A stretch of 16,687 nt of DNA from E44-bin32 sp041573795 (GTDB lineage Bacteria > Chloroflexota > Anaerolineae > Anaerolineales > E44-bin32), in the NCBI GenBank assembly GCA_041573795.1, contig JBFFQB010000074.1, positions 1 to 16,687 of the forward strand, written 5' to 3'. Shown here in pieces: positions 1 through 6,176 of the stretch. The notes beneath the pieces were generated by a model. That model had not been told where the DNA came from. It searched no databases and saw only the letters and a list, made by a program, of their open reading frames with translations. The position numbers were made by a program, and so were the translations under genes. Position 1 is the first letter of the stretch. Each line of letters starts with the position of its first letter.

Positions 1-51
1 CGCTTTCAAGTCTTATTCAGCTGAATTATTATTGAACTCTGATGTGTAACT

Positions 52-522
52 CTATTCTATAAGTGCTTCAAATGTAAGTGTTTGTTTGTCTCCACTAAAG
101 AATATCAGTTGCTTATTCGTTTGTTTGAATCTCTCTGTCATACCGAGGAGCTCTATTATGGTTTGCTCTTGCTGCATCAACCCATCCGGCTCCATGCAGG
201 CCATTTCAGTCATGCCGATTTCGGTGAAGGTGAATAGATTACCTTTGATGGAATAGCCTCCAAAGAATTGATTGCAGCCAGCGTTCCCTTGCGCCTGATC
301 GACCGCAAAGCTCAGGGTGAAGCGAGTGCCTTCGATCAGGGAATCCCTATTATAAGTAGATAGTGTCCACTTCGAATTCAACAGGCTGTCGTTCGTGCTG
401 GTGGTCGGCCCAGGTCTTCCGCTAAATTCATCAATCGGGGTACGGTCGCTGCGAGAACAACTGGGTACAACGAGCGAGAGACACAACAAACTGAGGGTGG
501 ATAATTGTTTCAATTTCATCAT
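52..522 (-). CDS. META-domain (HslJ-like) lipoprotein
   Basis: A 156-residue secreted lipoprotein. Residues 1-22 form a signal peptide with a short basic start, a Leu/Ser-rich core and a lipobox ending V-P-S-C at Cys22, so the protein should be anchored at the outer face of the membrane. A Ser/Thr/Pro-rich linker follows to about residue 45. The rest matches the META domain: a W-x-L opening, then G-N-A-G-C-N-Q-F-F-G-G-Y, then M-T-E-M-A-C-M-E-P with conserved Cys, and a closing L-x-F strand. META/HslJ proteins are small beta-rich envelope proteins linked to heat or novobiocin resistance in E. coli; the molecular function is unclear. The start ATG at 522 is preceded by AAGGA seven bases upstream. 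A second ATG follows directly and could also be used. The gene stands alone, divergent from ridA. Confidence 0.85.
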   Translation of the reverse strand: MMKLKQLSTLSLLCLSLVVPSCSRSDRTPIDEFSGRPGPTTSTNDSLLNSKWTLSTYNRDSLIEGTRFTLSFAVDQAQGNAGCNQFFGGYSIKGNLFTFTEIGMTEMACMEPDGLMQQEQTIIELLGMTERFKQTNKQLIFFSGDKQTLTFEALIE

Positions 523-856
523 TGCAATATCCTTAATTCAAAGGGTCTTGCCTTTTGACGTCAATAGCCTTGATTATGTTCCATCGATAAGGGTAACCGA
601 CTATAGCTGGCTTTGATTGTGTGGCCCTCATACCAGCCATAGGATCGGCTTGGGTCGTGGGATAGATGTAAAATCAAATTGGGTGGATCCAAAGCACATG
701 CATATCAACGTTGCCATACAATCATGCAGAAGGACTTGAATTTAAGTGGTTCGACGGGCAATTTCGTGCGTAGCAAGCAAAATATGATACAGCGATTTGG
801 GTGCCTATCAAGAAGAAGCTATTGAACAGATCACTTACACAGCCCGGGAGGTTATT
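523..856. other. divergent intergenic region between lipoprotein and ridA
   Basis: This 334-base stretch separates two divergent genes and should contain both promoters. I see no convincing -35/-10 pair on either strand. It holds a perfect 10-base palindrome TTGACGTCAA at 555-564, in front of the minus-strand lipoprotein gene, which could be an operator or chance. The open frames crossing it have no ribosome binding site and no family resemblance, and the extended N-terminus of the ridA frame (797-856) is probably untranslated. Confidence 0.4.
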
Positions 857-1231
857 GTGCAGATTCACGATGTAGATCTTGCGCCGCAGGCTATCGGCCC
901 CTATTGTCATGCAACACAAGTCGCCAATCTAGTATTCTGTTCGGGTCAAACCCCCCTCGATCCGGACAGCATGCAGCTGGTTGAAGCTTCGATCGGAGGC
1001 CAAACCGAAAGGGCGTTAAAGAATATTGAGTTCGTGTTGGAGGGGCTCGGGCTCTCCCTTCAGAATGTCGTCAAAACAACAGTATTCCTAACGGATATGA
1101 TCCACTTTGAGCAAATGAATAAAACCTACGCCAGGTGTTTCGGGGAGCACACGCCGGCGCGGACGACGGTAGCGGTTAATGGGTTGCCAATGGGAGCCTT
1201 GATTGAGATTGAATGTATTGCTGAGACGTGA
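857..1231 (+). CDS. ridA: RidA family reactive intermediate/imine deaminase
   Basis: RidA (YjgF/YER057c/UK114) proteins are small cytosolic trimers that hydrolyse reactive enamine/imine intermediates released by PLP enzymes such as threonine dehydratase. The match is clear: A-I-G-P-Y near the N-terminus, then F-C-S-G-Q-T-P-L-D-P, a central helix with N-I-E-F-V-L-E, V-V-K-T-T-V-F-L-T-D-M, and the signature A-R-T-T-V-A-V-N-G-L-P-x-G-A-L-I-E-I-E-C-I-A near the end. The Arg of A-R-T-T is the conserved substrate-carboxylate-binding residue. I choose the GTG at 857: it has GGGAGG five bases upstream and gives 124 residues, the normal family length. A longer frame opening at 797 would add 20 residues without homology. 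The lipase-like gene starts 66 bases downstream and may be co-transcribed. Confidence 0.9.
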   Translation: MQIHDVDLAPQAIGPYCHATQVANLVFCSGQTPLDPDSMQLVEASIGGQTERALKNIEFVLEGLGLSLQNVVKTTVFLTDMIHFEQMNKTYARCFGEHTPARTTVAVNGLPMGALIEIECIAET

Positions 1232-1297
1232 TAGTCAAATATTCTTCATGCTGTACTATTGAGAACTAAAATCCTTACACGCCAGTAAAGGAGTAAC

Positions 1298-2146
1298 ATG
1301 ACTTTACAGGATCATCAATTTATTGGAGCTGGCAATCTTCCCTTATTTGCTCGAGTGTGGGAACCCGATTCTGAGGCGCGGGCCTTTGTCTTGATCACCC
1401 ACGGGCATGGGGAGCATGGTGGACGCTATACTTACGTGGCAGAAAGTCTTGTTGCGCGCAACTTTGCGGTTGCGGCGATGGATTTGCGAGGGCACGGACT
1501 CTCCGGAGGTCCGCGCGGCTTGATCATGTCGTGGGATGAGTTCCGAGAAGATCTGCGCTTGCTGATCGAGTCCTTGGACACCCGTTTCTCGACACTCCCC
1601 AAGATCTTATATGGTCACAGCCTCGGTGGGACGATAAGCTTGGATTTTTGCTTACGGTATAAAAATGACATCGTAGGTATGATTGTTTCTGCGCCCGTTC
1701 TTAGTCAGCCCAACATTCCCGCGTACCTTTTTATTATCAGTCGCCTTCTCTCCAAGGTTTATCCAACCTTCTCTCTCGCCACGAAACTTGATTCAACGGC
1801 GCTCTCCCGCGATCCAGAGATAGTGCGTGCCTATCGTGAAGATCCCCTCGTCCACAGTGTAGGCAGGGCACGTATGGGGACAGAATTGGTTGAGACGGCT
1901 GAATGGATACAAGCGCATGCGCATGAATGGGAGCTACCGCTCCTGGTCATCCAGGGCGGACAAGATCGCCTGGTAAACCCGGAAGACAGTAAACAATTCT
2001 TCGAGAATGTACGCGTTGTCGATAAAACCTATCTGGAATTTCCAAGTGGTTTTCATGAATCCCACAATGACCTTGATAAAGCCGTGGTGCTCCAAAGGGT
2101 TGGGGACTGGATTGAAGCCCTTTCTGAATCCTCAGAAAAGGCATGA
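1298..2146 (+). CDS. alpha/beta hydrolase, monoacylglycerol lipase-like (Hydrolase_4, PldB group)
   Basis: A 282-residue cytosolic serine hydrolase. The order of motifs fits the family: an oxyanion-loop stretch T-H-G-H-G-E-H (34-40), the M-D-L-R-G-H-G-L-S-G turn (61-70), the nucleophile elbow G-H-S-L-G (106-110, Ser108), a helical lid region around 140-200, the acid in Q-G-G-Q-D (Asp223), and the catalytic His in G-F-H-E-S (His253). Related enzymes hydrolyse monoacylglycerols or lysophospholipids; the true substrate cannot be read from sequence. There is no signal peptide. The ATG has AAAGGAG four bases upstream. It follows ridA on the same strand. The 3' end faces the convergent gene at 2637-2188. 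Confidence 0.88.
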   Translation: MTLQDHQFIGAGNLPLFARVWEPDSEARAFVLITHGHGEHGGRYTYVAESLVARNFAVAAMDLRGHGLSGGPRGLIMSWDEFREDLRLLIESLDTRFSTLPKILYGHSLGGTISLDFCLRYKNDIVGMIVSAPVLSQPNIPAYLFIISRLLSKVYPTFSLATKLDSTALSRDPEIVRAYREDPLVHSVGRARMGTELVETAEWIQAHAHEWELPLLVIQGGQDRLVNPEDSKQFFENVRVVDKTYLEFPSGFHESHNDLDKAVVLQRVGDWIEALSESSEKA

Positions 2147-2156
2147 TCGGACGACC

Positions 2157-2190
2157 CTGGAAGACAGCGGGCCTTTCCAGCTTTCCTTTA
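2157..2190 (+). terminator. weak candidate terminator after the hydrolase
   Basis: An inverted repeat CTGGAA (2157-2162) and TTCCAG (2175-2180) with a 12-base loop lies just after the hydrolase stop and is followed by a pyrimidine-rich tract CTTTCCTTTA. The stem is short and the tail imperfect, so this is only a candidate. It sits between two convergent genes, where a terminator is expected. Confidence 0.3.
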
Positions 2191-2637
2191 ATTCAATTGC
2201 GAGCTAACAGGGCGACTTAACAGAAAGCCCACCAGGAGTGCAATGAAACCACTGCCATCAAAGAGGATAAAACGGAATGCTGTTATACGCAGGGCACCGT
2301 AGCCAGGGGGCAGGTTCAGCAGCATTGCCGTTTCCCCAAGCAAGCCGATCAATTGTTGGACGAGCATAACCCCGAAGAGCACGCGGTAGCGGCTGGGATC
2401 AAGGATAACCGGGGGAAAAGTCGCGTTCCACATCAGGAAAAGGATGCCCAAGCTGCGCACAAAGACCTGGCCAGGAATTCCGTCCATCTCAAAACCATGG
2501 GTAAATCGTTCCGGGAATAAGATGAAAGGGATGGCTGCAGTTAGATTGGCTATCAATACGCCGGTTACCAGGGCGCGTGTCCACCAAATTTTATAAGGTT
2601 TTCCCATGCGTGCGTCGTCAGCCATGCCTTTGATCAT
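2188..2637 (-). CDS. uncharacterised four-helix membrane protein
   Basis: I do not recognise a named family. The 149-residue product is strongly hydrophobic, with likely membrane helices at about 20-41, 57-80, 87-108 and 119-140. Conserved-looking elements are P-F-I-L-F-P-E-R-F after helix 1, G-I-P-G-Q-V-F-V-R-S-L-G-I-L-F-L-M-W into helix 2, and R-F-I-L-F-D-G-S-G in helix 4. The N-terminus carries basic residues, suggesting it lies inside. The start is uncertain: the outermost ATG (2637) has no clear ribosome binding site, and ATG codons at 2625 and 2607 are alternatives that keep all helices. It is convergent with the hydrolase and has no obvious functional partner nearby. Confidence 0.7.
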   Translation of the reverse strand: MIKGMADDARMGKPYKIWWTRALVTGVLIANLTAAIPFILFPERFTHGFEMDGIPGQVFVRSLGILFLMWNATFPPVILDPSRYRVLFGVMLVQQLIGLLGETAMLLNLPPGYGALRITAFRFILFDGSGFIALLVGFLLSRPVSSQLN

Positions 2638-2810
2638 AACCGAATTAGAATGTCCTGACCCTAACCAGTTATCCAGACTGGTTCACCAAAGCAGATTGTG
2701 AGGGTAATCGACAATGGTTGGAACATCGTGTGGAGTTCATACTTATATGATCATTCTCGACTTGCGAGTTTAATACCGTTGCGTAATAAGCCATATTGGA
2801 GGAGAGTTCC

Positions 2811-2987
2811 ATGGAGATGGATGATCTGCAAGTAGCAATCCTGATTGAGACGCTTAAGGAGTTGGTAGGTTCTGTCAACGAACAGCGCCAGGTGTTAGTG
2901 AATATTCGTGTGGAGCTCGACAGGATCGCGAATGAGATCGAAAATGTAACAGAGGGTCGCTCGAGGTTGCATATTTCTGCCGAGTAG
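2811..2987 (+). CDS. 58-residue coiled-coil protein
   Basis: A short, charged, helical protein with no recognised family. Hydrophobic residues (Leu, Ile, Val) recur with heptad-like spacing from residue 6 to 46, with Glu/Arg/Gln between, which suggests one long amphipathic helix or coiled coil. It has no Cys, no signal peptide and no membrane segment, so it is probably a cytosolic oligomer or adaptor. The start is well supported: ATG at 2811 has GGAGGAGA five bases upstream. A TTG at 2796 in the same frame overlaps that ribosome binding site and is unlikely. The antisense frame across this locus has no ribosome binding site and is taken as a shadow. It stands alone, ahead of the convergent regulator gene. 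Confidence 0.7.
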   Translation: MEMDDLQVAILIETLKELVGSVNEQRQVLVNIRVELDRIANEIENVTEGRSRLHISAE

Positions 2988-3045
2988 TTTGTGACCTTGG
3001 GCATCCTGCGCGGGCAGATCCTTATCTAAACGAACAAAGAGGGGA

Positions 3046-3065
3046 GGGTGAAAAAATTCTCACCC
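3046..3065. repeat. small stem-loop between convergent genes
   Basis: GGGTGA (3046-3051) pairs with TCACCC (3060-3065) around an A-rich eight-base loop. It lies between the end of the coiled-coil gene and the end of the minus-strand regulator gene. Neither strand has a clean U-tract after the stem, so termination is possible but not shown. Confidence 0.35.
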
Positions 3066-3117
3066 CCGAACGAACACTTCGCCCGGGCGGTGAGGATTTG
3101 ATACGTGTAGATCGGGA

Positions 3118-3447
3118 TCATTCGAACAGATTATCGATGACCTGTCGCATATTCTCTCGATATTGCGCAATTGCTTTACGACCGGAGCCGGTGAGCTTAT
3201 AGAGTGTGCGTGGGATCCGATCGATAAATTCCTTTTTTACTTCAACATAACCTGCTTCCTCGAGTCGGCTTATGTGCGTTGAAAGGTTTCCGCGCGTAAG
3301 GCCGGTCTGGGTGAGCAGAAAGGTGAAATCTGCGCTAGCGACGGCAGCCAGATAGGCCAGGATCATGAGTCGAGCGGGGGCATGGATGGCAGAGTCTAGC
3401 TGCTCGATAGGGCTAAGATCAGGCTGCGAAGTAGTCTTAGACGGCAT
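3118..3447 (-). CDS. winged-helix transcriptional regulator (HTH_34 type, MarR/ArsR-like)
   Basis: A 109-residue one-domain DNA-binding protein. Residues 17-30 (L-D-S-A-I-H-A-P-A-R-L-M-I-L) form the characteristic first helix of HTH_34 regulators. The helix-turn-helix spans about 40-64, with the recognition helix in T-R-G-N-L-S-T-H-I-S-R-L-E-E-A. A beta wing follows (V-E-V-K-K-E-F...R-T-L-Y-K-L-T), then G-R-K-A-I and a C-terminal helix for dimerisation. No ligand domain is present. It starts one base after the stop of the membrane-protein gene (TAA-G-ATG) and has no ribosome binding site of its own, so translation is probably coupled. The perfect inverted repeat over the operon start (4092-4114) is the likely binding site of this regulator. 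Confidence 0.88.
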   Translation of the reverse strand: MPSKTTSQPDLSPIEQLDSAIHAPARLMILAYLAAVASADFTFLLTQTGLTRGNLSTHISRLEEAGYVEVKKEFIDRIPRTLYKLTGSGRKAIAQYRENMRQVIDNLFE

Positions 3448-3448
3448 C

Positions 3449-4057
3449 TTAGGTCTCTGAAGACTGCAACGGATGACGGCGGATGAAATTAACCATCAGG
3501 GTGGTTCCGATGAGCAAGATCAAGCTGCCCATGACCAACAGTGGGGTGACAGGGTTGAGCTGCAGCTGCAGCGATAGCCATAAGGCGACAATTGTGACCC
3601 CAGCATAGCCGGTAAAGCGCTTTATCCCGCTCAGCGCTCCCATCAACACCATAACGAGTGAACATAAGCCGGCTAGCATATATTCAAAATAATTCCTCAG
3701 AAATTCGGACACAGAAGGAGGAATTCGATCCGGGCTCATGAAGAAGAGTATGCCCACTACCAGACTCAACAGCAACAAGAGAACACCAACGCTGATGGTC
3801 CGTGCGTATCTCGTTTTCGTTTCGTCGAAGCTGACATAGCCGAAACGAGGGATGGTGATGGAATTTTTCATGCCTGCGTAGAGGATAAAGCCCATCCAGG
3901 CCATGAATGTGAAAAAGATGCTGTCGAGCAAGAGCCATAAGGCAATCCCAAGCATGGTTGAACCAAGCAGCAAGTCGAGGATGCCGTCCCCATGGTAGCC
4001 TAGATAGGCCTTGCGTTTTAATTGCTCGATTGAAGCGTCCGTATTATTCGTACTCAT
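3449..4057 (-). CDS. six-helix membrane protein co-transcribed with the winged-helix regulator
   Basis: A 202-residue integral membrane protein of no family I can name. A soluble N-terminus with L-K-R-K-A-Y-L-G-Y-H-G-D-G-I-L-D is followed by likely helices at about 26-44, 47-63, 87-108, 124-144, 148-166 and 170-191. A conserved-looking loop I-P-R-F-G-Y-V-S-F-D-E-T-K-T-R lies between helices 2 and 3. The start is the ATG at 4057, which has AAGGAG a few bases upstream; a longer in-frame extension to 4240 would read through the promoter and operator and is rejected. The regulator gene follows after one base. The pairing suggests the regulator controls the amount of this protein, perhaps in a stress or nutrient response; the cargo or partner is unknown. 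Confidence 0.85.
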   Translation of the reverse strand: MSTNNTDASIEQLKRKAYLGYHGDGILDLLLGSTMLGIALWLLLDSIFFTFMAWMGFILYAGMKNSITIPRFGYVSFDETKTRYARTISVGVLLLLLSLVVGILFFMSPDRIPPSVSEFLRNYFEYMLAGLCSLVMVLMGALSGIKRFTGYAGVTIVALWLSLQLQLNPVTPLLVMGSLILLIGTTLMVNFIRRHPLQSSET

Positions 4058-4091
4058 GTTTATCTCCTTGTCAAATAGGTTTTTTTGTAAA

Positions 4092-4114
4092 ATTAGTTTG
4101 AAAAACAAACTAAT
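4092..4114 (-). promoter_or_regulatory. perfect inverted-repeat operator of the regulator operon
   Basis: ATTAGTTTG (4092-4100), five A bases, then CAAACTAAT (4106-4114): a perfect 9-base inverted repeat with dyad symmetry. It begins about where transcription should start on the minus strand and covers roughly +1 to +24. A dimeric winged-helix protein bound here would block initiation or clearance, so autorepression by the product of 3118-3447 is the natural reading. Binding itself is inferred. Confidence 0.75.
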
Positions 4115-4122
4115 CTGTAAAT

Positions 4123-4150
4123 AGTATACAGGATATTTGTTTTCTGTCAA
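4123..4150 (-). promoter_or_regulatory. near-consensus housekeeping promoter for the membrane protein/regulator operon
   Basis: On the minus strand TTGACA (4150-4145) and TATACT (4128-4123) are separated by 16 bases. This is an exact -35 and a five-of-six -10 hexamer. The predicted start is near 4115, directly against the inverted-repeat operator, about 58 bases before the ATG at 4057. Confidence 0.75.
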
Positions 4151-4277
4151 GAACCAAATTTCTCGGTCAAAATATCTGCTGCCATTCGCTTGCGGGGTAC
4201 GCAGCGAATCGAGGATAATCAGATCAGAGGTTGTTCCCACTTCCCGAATTGGGACAAACGCCGAACGGGAAGCTCAC

Positions 4278-4799
4278 ATGCGTTGGATTGATCTGTTACT
4301 CTTCCTGCTGATATCAACAGCGTTGCTCATATTCACTTTACGTCGTCCCTATGCCCATCGTTACTATCGCTTTATCGCCTTCGAGTGCACCTTTGCACTT
4401 ATCTTCCTTCAGGCGGATGCCTGGTTCGACGACCCCTTCCGCACAAAACAGCTACTCTCATGGCTCATGCTGGGCGGTTCCTTCGCACTTGCGCTTCATG
4501 CCTTCCAAAGGCTCAGAACGCAGGGGGCGCCTGATCAGGATCTTGAGGATACGACGGTGCTGGTGACGAGCGGAGTTTATCGATATATACGACACCCGCT
4601 CTACGCCTCCCTGATCCTCTTTGGCATCGGTGCTGTGCTCAAACGTCAATCAGCGCTAAGCCTGGCTGTATTGCTGGGTTTAGTTCTAGCAGTCTTTGCC
4701 ACCGCTCGAGTCGAAGAGCGGGCGAATGTTGAGCGTTTCGGTGAGCAGTACCGCGCCTATAAAGCGCGAACGAAGATGTTCATCCCCTTCATTTTCTGA
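4278..4799 (+). CDS. membrane methyltransferase of the isoprenylcysteine carboxyl methyltransferase/PEMT family
   Basis: A 173-residue membrane protein with hydrophobic segments at about 5-22, 31-46, 58-77, 108-121 and 124-142. The C-terminal half carries the family's SAM-binding signature: T-S-G-V-Y-R-Y-I-R-H-P-L-Y-A-S (97-111), then the acidic pair E-E (146-147), and F-G-E-Q-Y-R-A-Y (154-161) before a terminal F-I-P. Such enzymes use SAM to methylate small lipids, thiols or isoprenoid-type substrates at the membrane; prenylated proteins are not expected here, so the substrate is unknown. I chose the ATG at 4278, preceded by GGGAAG five bases upstream. The open frame extends back to 4137 but that part overlaps the divergent promoter. 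Confidence 0.85.
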   Translation: MRWIDLLLFLLISTALLIFTLRRPYAHRYYRFIAFECTFALIFLQADAWFDDPFRTKQLLSWLMLGGSFALALHAFQRLRTQGAPDQDLEDTTVLVTSGVYRYIRHPLYASLILFGIGAVLKRQSALSLAVLLGLVLAVFATARVEERANVERFGEQYRAYKARTKMFIPFIF

Positions 4800-4915
4800 A
4801 GATGACATTTCTCCTTCACCCTTAGGTGCCTCGATACTCTCAGCTACAGGACTAACGGGTTCTTGCCGATGCAGTTACGCCAGCCTACAATGCAGCCGAT
4901 TCAAGAGGCTGGGCG

Positions 4916-5776
4916 ATGCGAGAGGTAATGAAGAGCTTCATCATCGTTGGTATTGTGAGCTTGTTGATGGTGCTATCAAGCTGTAAGGTCGCAGAGAATG
5001 TCGCTGCTCGTCTTTCTAGCCCAACGGTTACTGCGAGCGCAACGGCGAGCGCCTCTCCGTCAGTGACAGCCTCAGCCTCGGCAACTGCGACTGAAACCCC
5101 GACTTATACGCTCACCCCAACAGCTTCGCAGACTCCCACAGTCACGCTGTCCCCGACCATTACACAAACCTCAACGACAACCGTTACGCCATCCAGGACA
5201 CCGACGATCACCCCCACACCGATCATCACCGGCCGTGTTAAAGTGCAGGCAAACTGCCGCTACGGCCCAGGATCAGCGTATTTATATGAATGGGGATTAT
5301 TTCCTGCCAACCGTCTCACCGCCCTGGGGCGCAATCAGGATGCGAGCTGGATCTATGTCGATCCCTGGACCTATATGGACATGTGCTGGGTCAAGGCAGA
5401 CCTGGTAGATTTTTCGGGTGATGTCCACGACTTACCCCAGATCCGCACCCAGCTGCCGTATACAGAATTCTACTGGCCTGTCCGCAATGTTAAAGCTGGC
5501 CGCATCGGAGATGGCGATGAGGTTATGGTGACTTGGGACTTGATCCCAATGAGCCTCGATGACAATCGCGGCTATTTGATCGAGGCCTGGATCTGCCAGG
5601 ATGGTCAATTGCGCTTTACCCCCTTGCAATACTGGTTTCCTCCAGCCATCATTCGTGATGAGACCGGCTGTATGGAGCCCTCCAGCGGGCGTATCTATAC
5701 TGCGGAGAAACATGGATACACGGAGTGGGTAGGGATCGCCTGGCCACCACACCCGGATGCGACCGCAACTCCCTAA
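4916..5776 (+). CDS. SH3-like-domain lipoprotein with Thr/Ser/Pro-rich linker
   Basis: A 286-residue surface lipoprotein. Residues 1-23 are a signal peptide with lipobox L-S-S-C (Cys23). Residues 35-105 form a low-complexity Thr/Ser/Ala/Pro linker with repeated T-P-T type units, likely an extended, perhaps glycosylated spacer. Residues about 106-168 look like a bacterial SH3-like domain: V-K-V-Q-A-N-C-R-Y-G-P-G-S-A-Y, then W-I-Y-V-D-P and C-W-V. The C-terminal part (187-278) has alternating strands such as D-E-V-M-V-T-W-D and resembles a fibronectin-like beta domain, though I cannot name it. This design is common in Chloroflexota surface proteins and suggests binding to cell wall or glycan. 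The start has AAGAGG seven bases upstream; ATG 4928 is an alternative. Confidence 0.8.
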   Translation: MREVMKSFIIVGIVSLLMVLSSCKVAENVAARLSSPTVTASATASASPSVTASASATATETPTYTLTPTASQTPTVTLSPTITQTSTTTVTPSRTPTITPTPIITGRVKVQANCRYGPGSAYLYEWGLFPANRLTALGRNQDASWIYVDPWTYMDMCWVKADLVDFSGDVHDLPQIRTQLPYTEFYWPVRNVKAGRIGDGDEVMVTWDLIPMSLDDNRGYLIEAWICQDGQLRFTPLQYWFPPAIIRDETGCMEPSSGRIYTAEKHGYTEWVGIAWPPHPDATATP

Positions 5777-6176
5777 CTCTACCCACCTGTCTCGGACCGA
5801 AGATCTTTTCACCCTATATTTTTCGTATAGCCACGAGCCCGATGAGGCCGAGTTAACGTTGTTTTGAAATTAAGTCACGCCAAAACAGGTGATATCTGGA
5901 ATTTGTACCTCGTCTCTATCGGACATACAATGGTGGCAGGGTATCACGCCTGATGCCAACAAGGATACACCCATATACAGCGTGCAAAGTGATCGTGACC
6001 AACTCTGTAGGCATAACCCCTTCAATATTCTCAACCGTTCTTCAAACGCGCCAGAGAAGTGCTGGCTTTTTTATTTAATGGGGCAACGTCATTCTACAGT
6101 TGGAGGAGGGATTCCTGACAGAATAGACATCCTTAGCCGTTCGAATGTGGAGCAAACCCTTCGAAGGAGTGCTTAG
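5777..6176. other. 400-base gene-free region upstream of the thiolase operon
   Basis: No gene is supported here. An open frame runs through 5889-6176 and stops exactly at the thiolase start, but it lacks a ribosome binding site, composition bias and family resemblance. The region should hold the operon promoter, yet no good hexamer pair is visible to me. The one structure seen is a short hairpin with a T-tract at 6050-6076. I see no riboswitch signature. Confidence 0.4.
6050..6076 (+). terminator. short hairpin plus T-tract upstream of the thiolase operon
   Basis: GCCAG (6050-6054) and CTGGC (6062-6066) form a five-base stem with a seven-base loop, followed at once by TTTTTTATTT. The stem is weak but the T-tract is strong. 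It lies about 100 bases before the thiolase ATG, so it could end upstream transcription or act as a leader attenuator. Confidence 0.35.

Noticed and set aside
1..51. 12-base palindrome ATTCAGCTGAAT at 15-26 as a terminator
   Set aside because: A loopless palindrome cannot form a proper hairpin and no T-tract follows on the strand of the lipoprotein gene.
797..856. Longer N-terminus of RidA
   Set aside because: The family begins close to the GTG at 857, which has its own strong ribosome binding site; the extra 20 residues match nothing.
2669..3004. 111-residue minus-strand frame across the coiled-coil gene
   Set aside because: Low-information composition and no ribosome binding site, whereas the plus-strand frame has an ideal one.
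5889..6176. 95-residue plus-strand open frame ending exactly before the thiolase-like gene
   Set aside because: No ribosome binding site, irregular composition, no family resemblance; its stop next to the ATG is best taken as chance.
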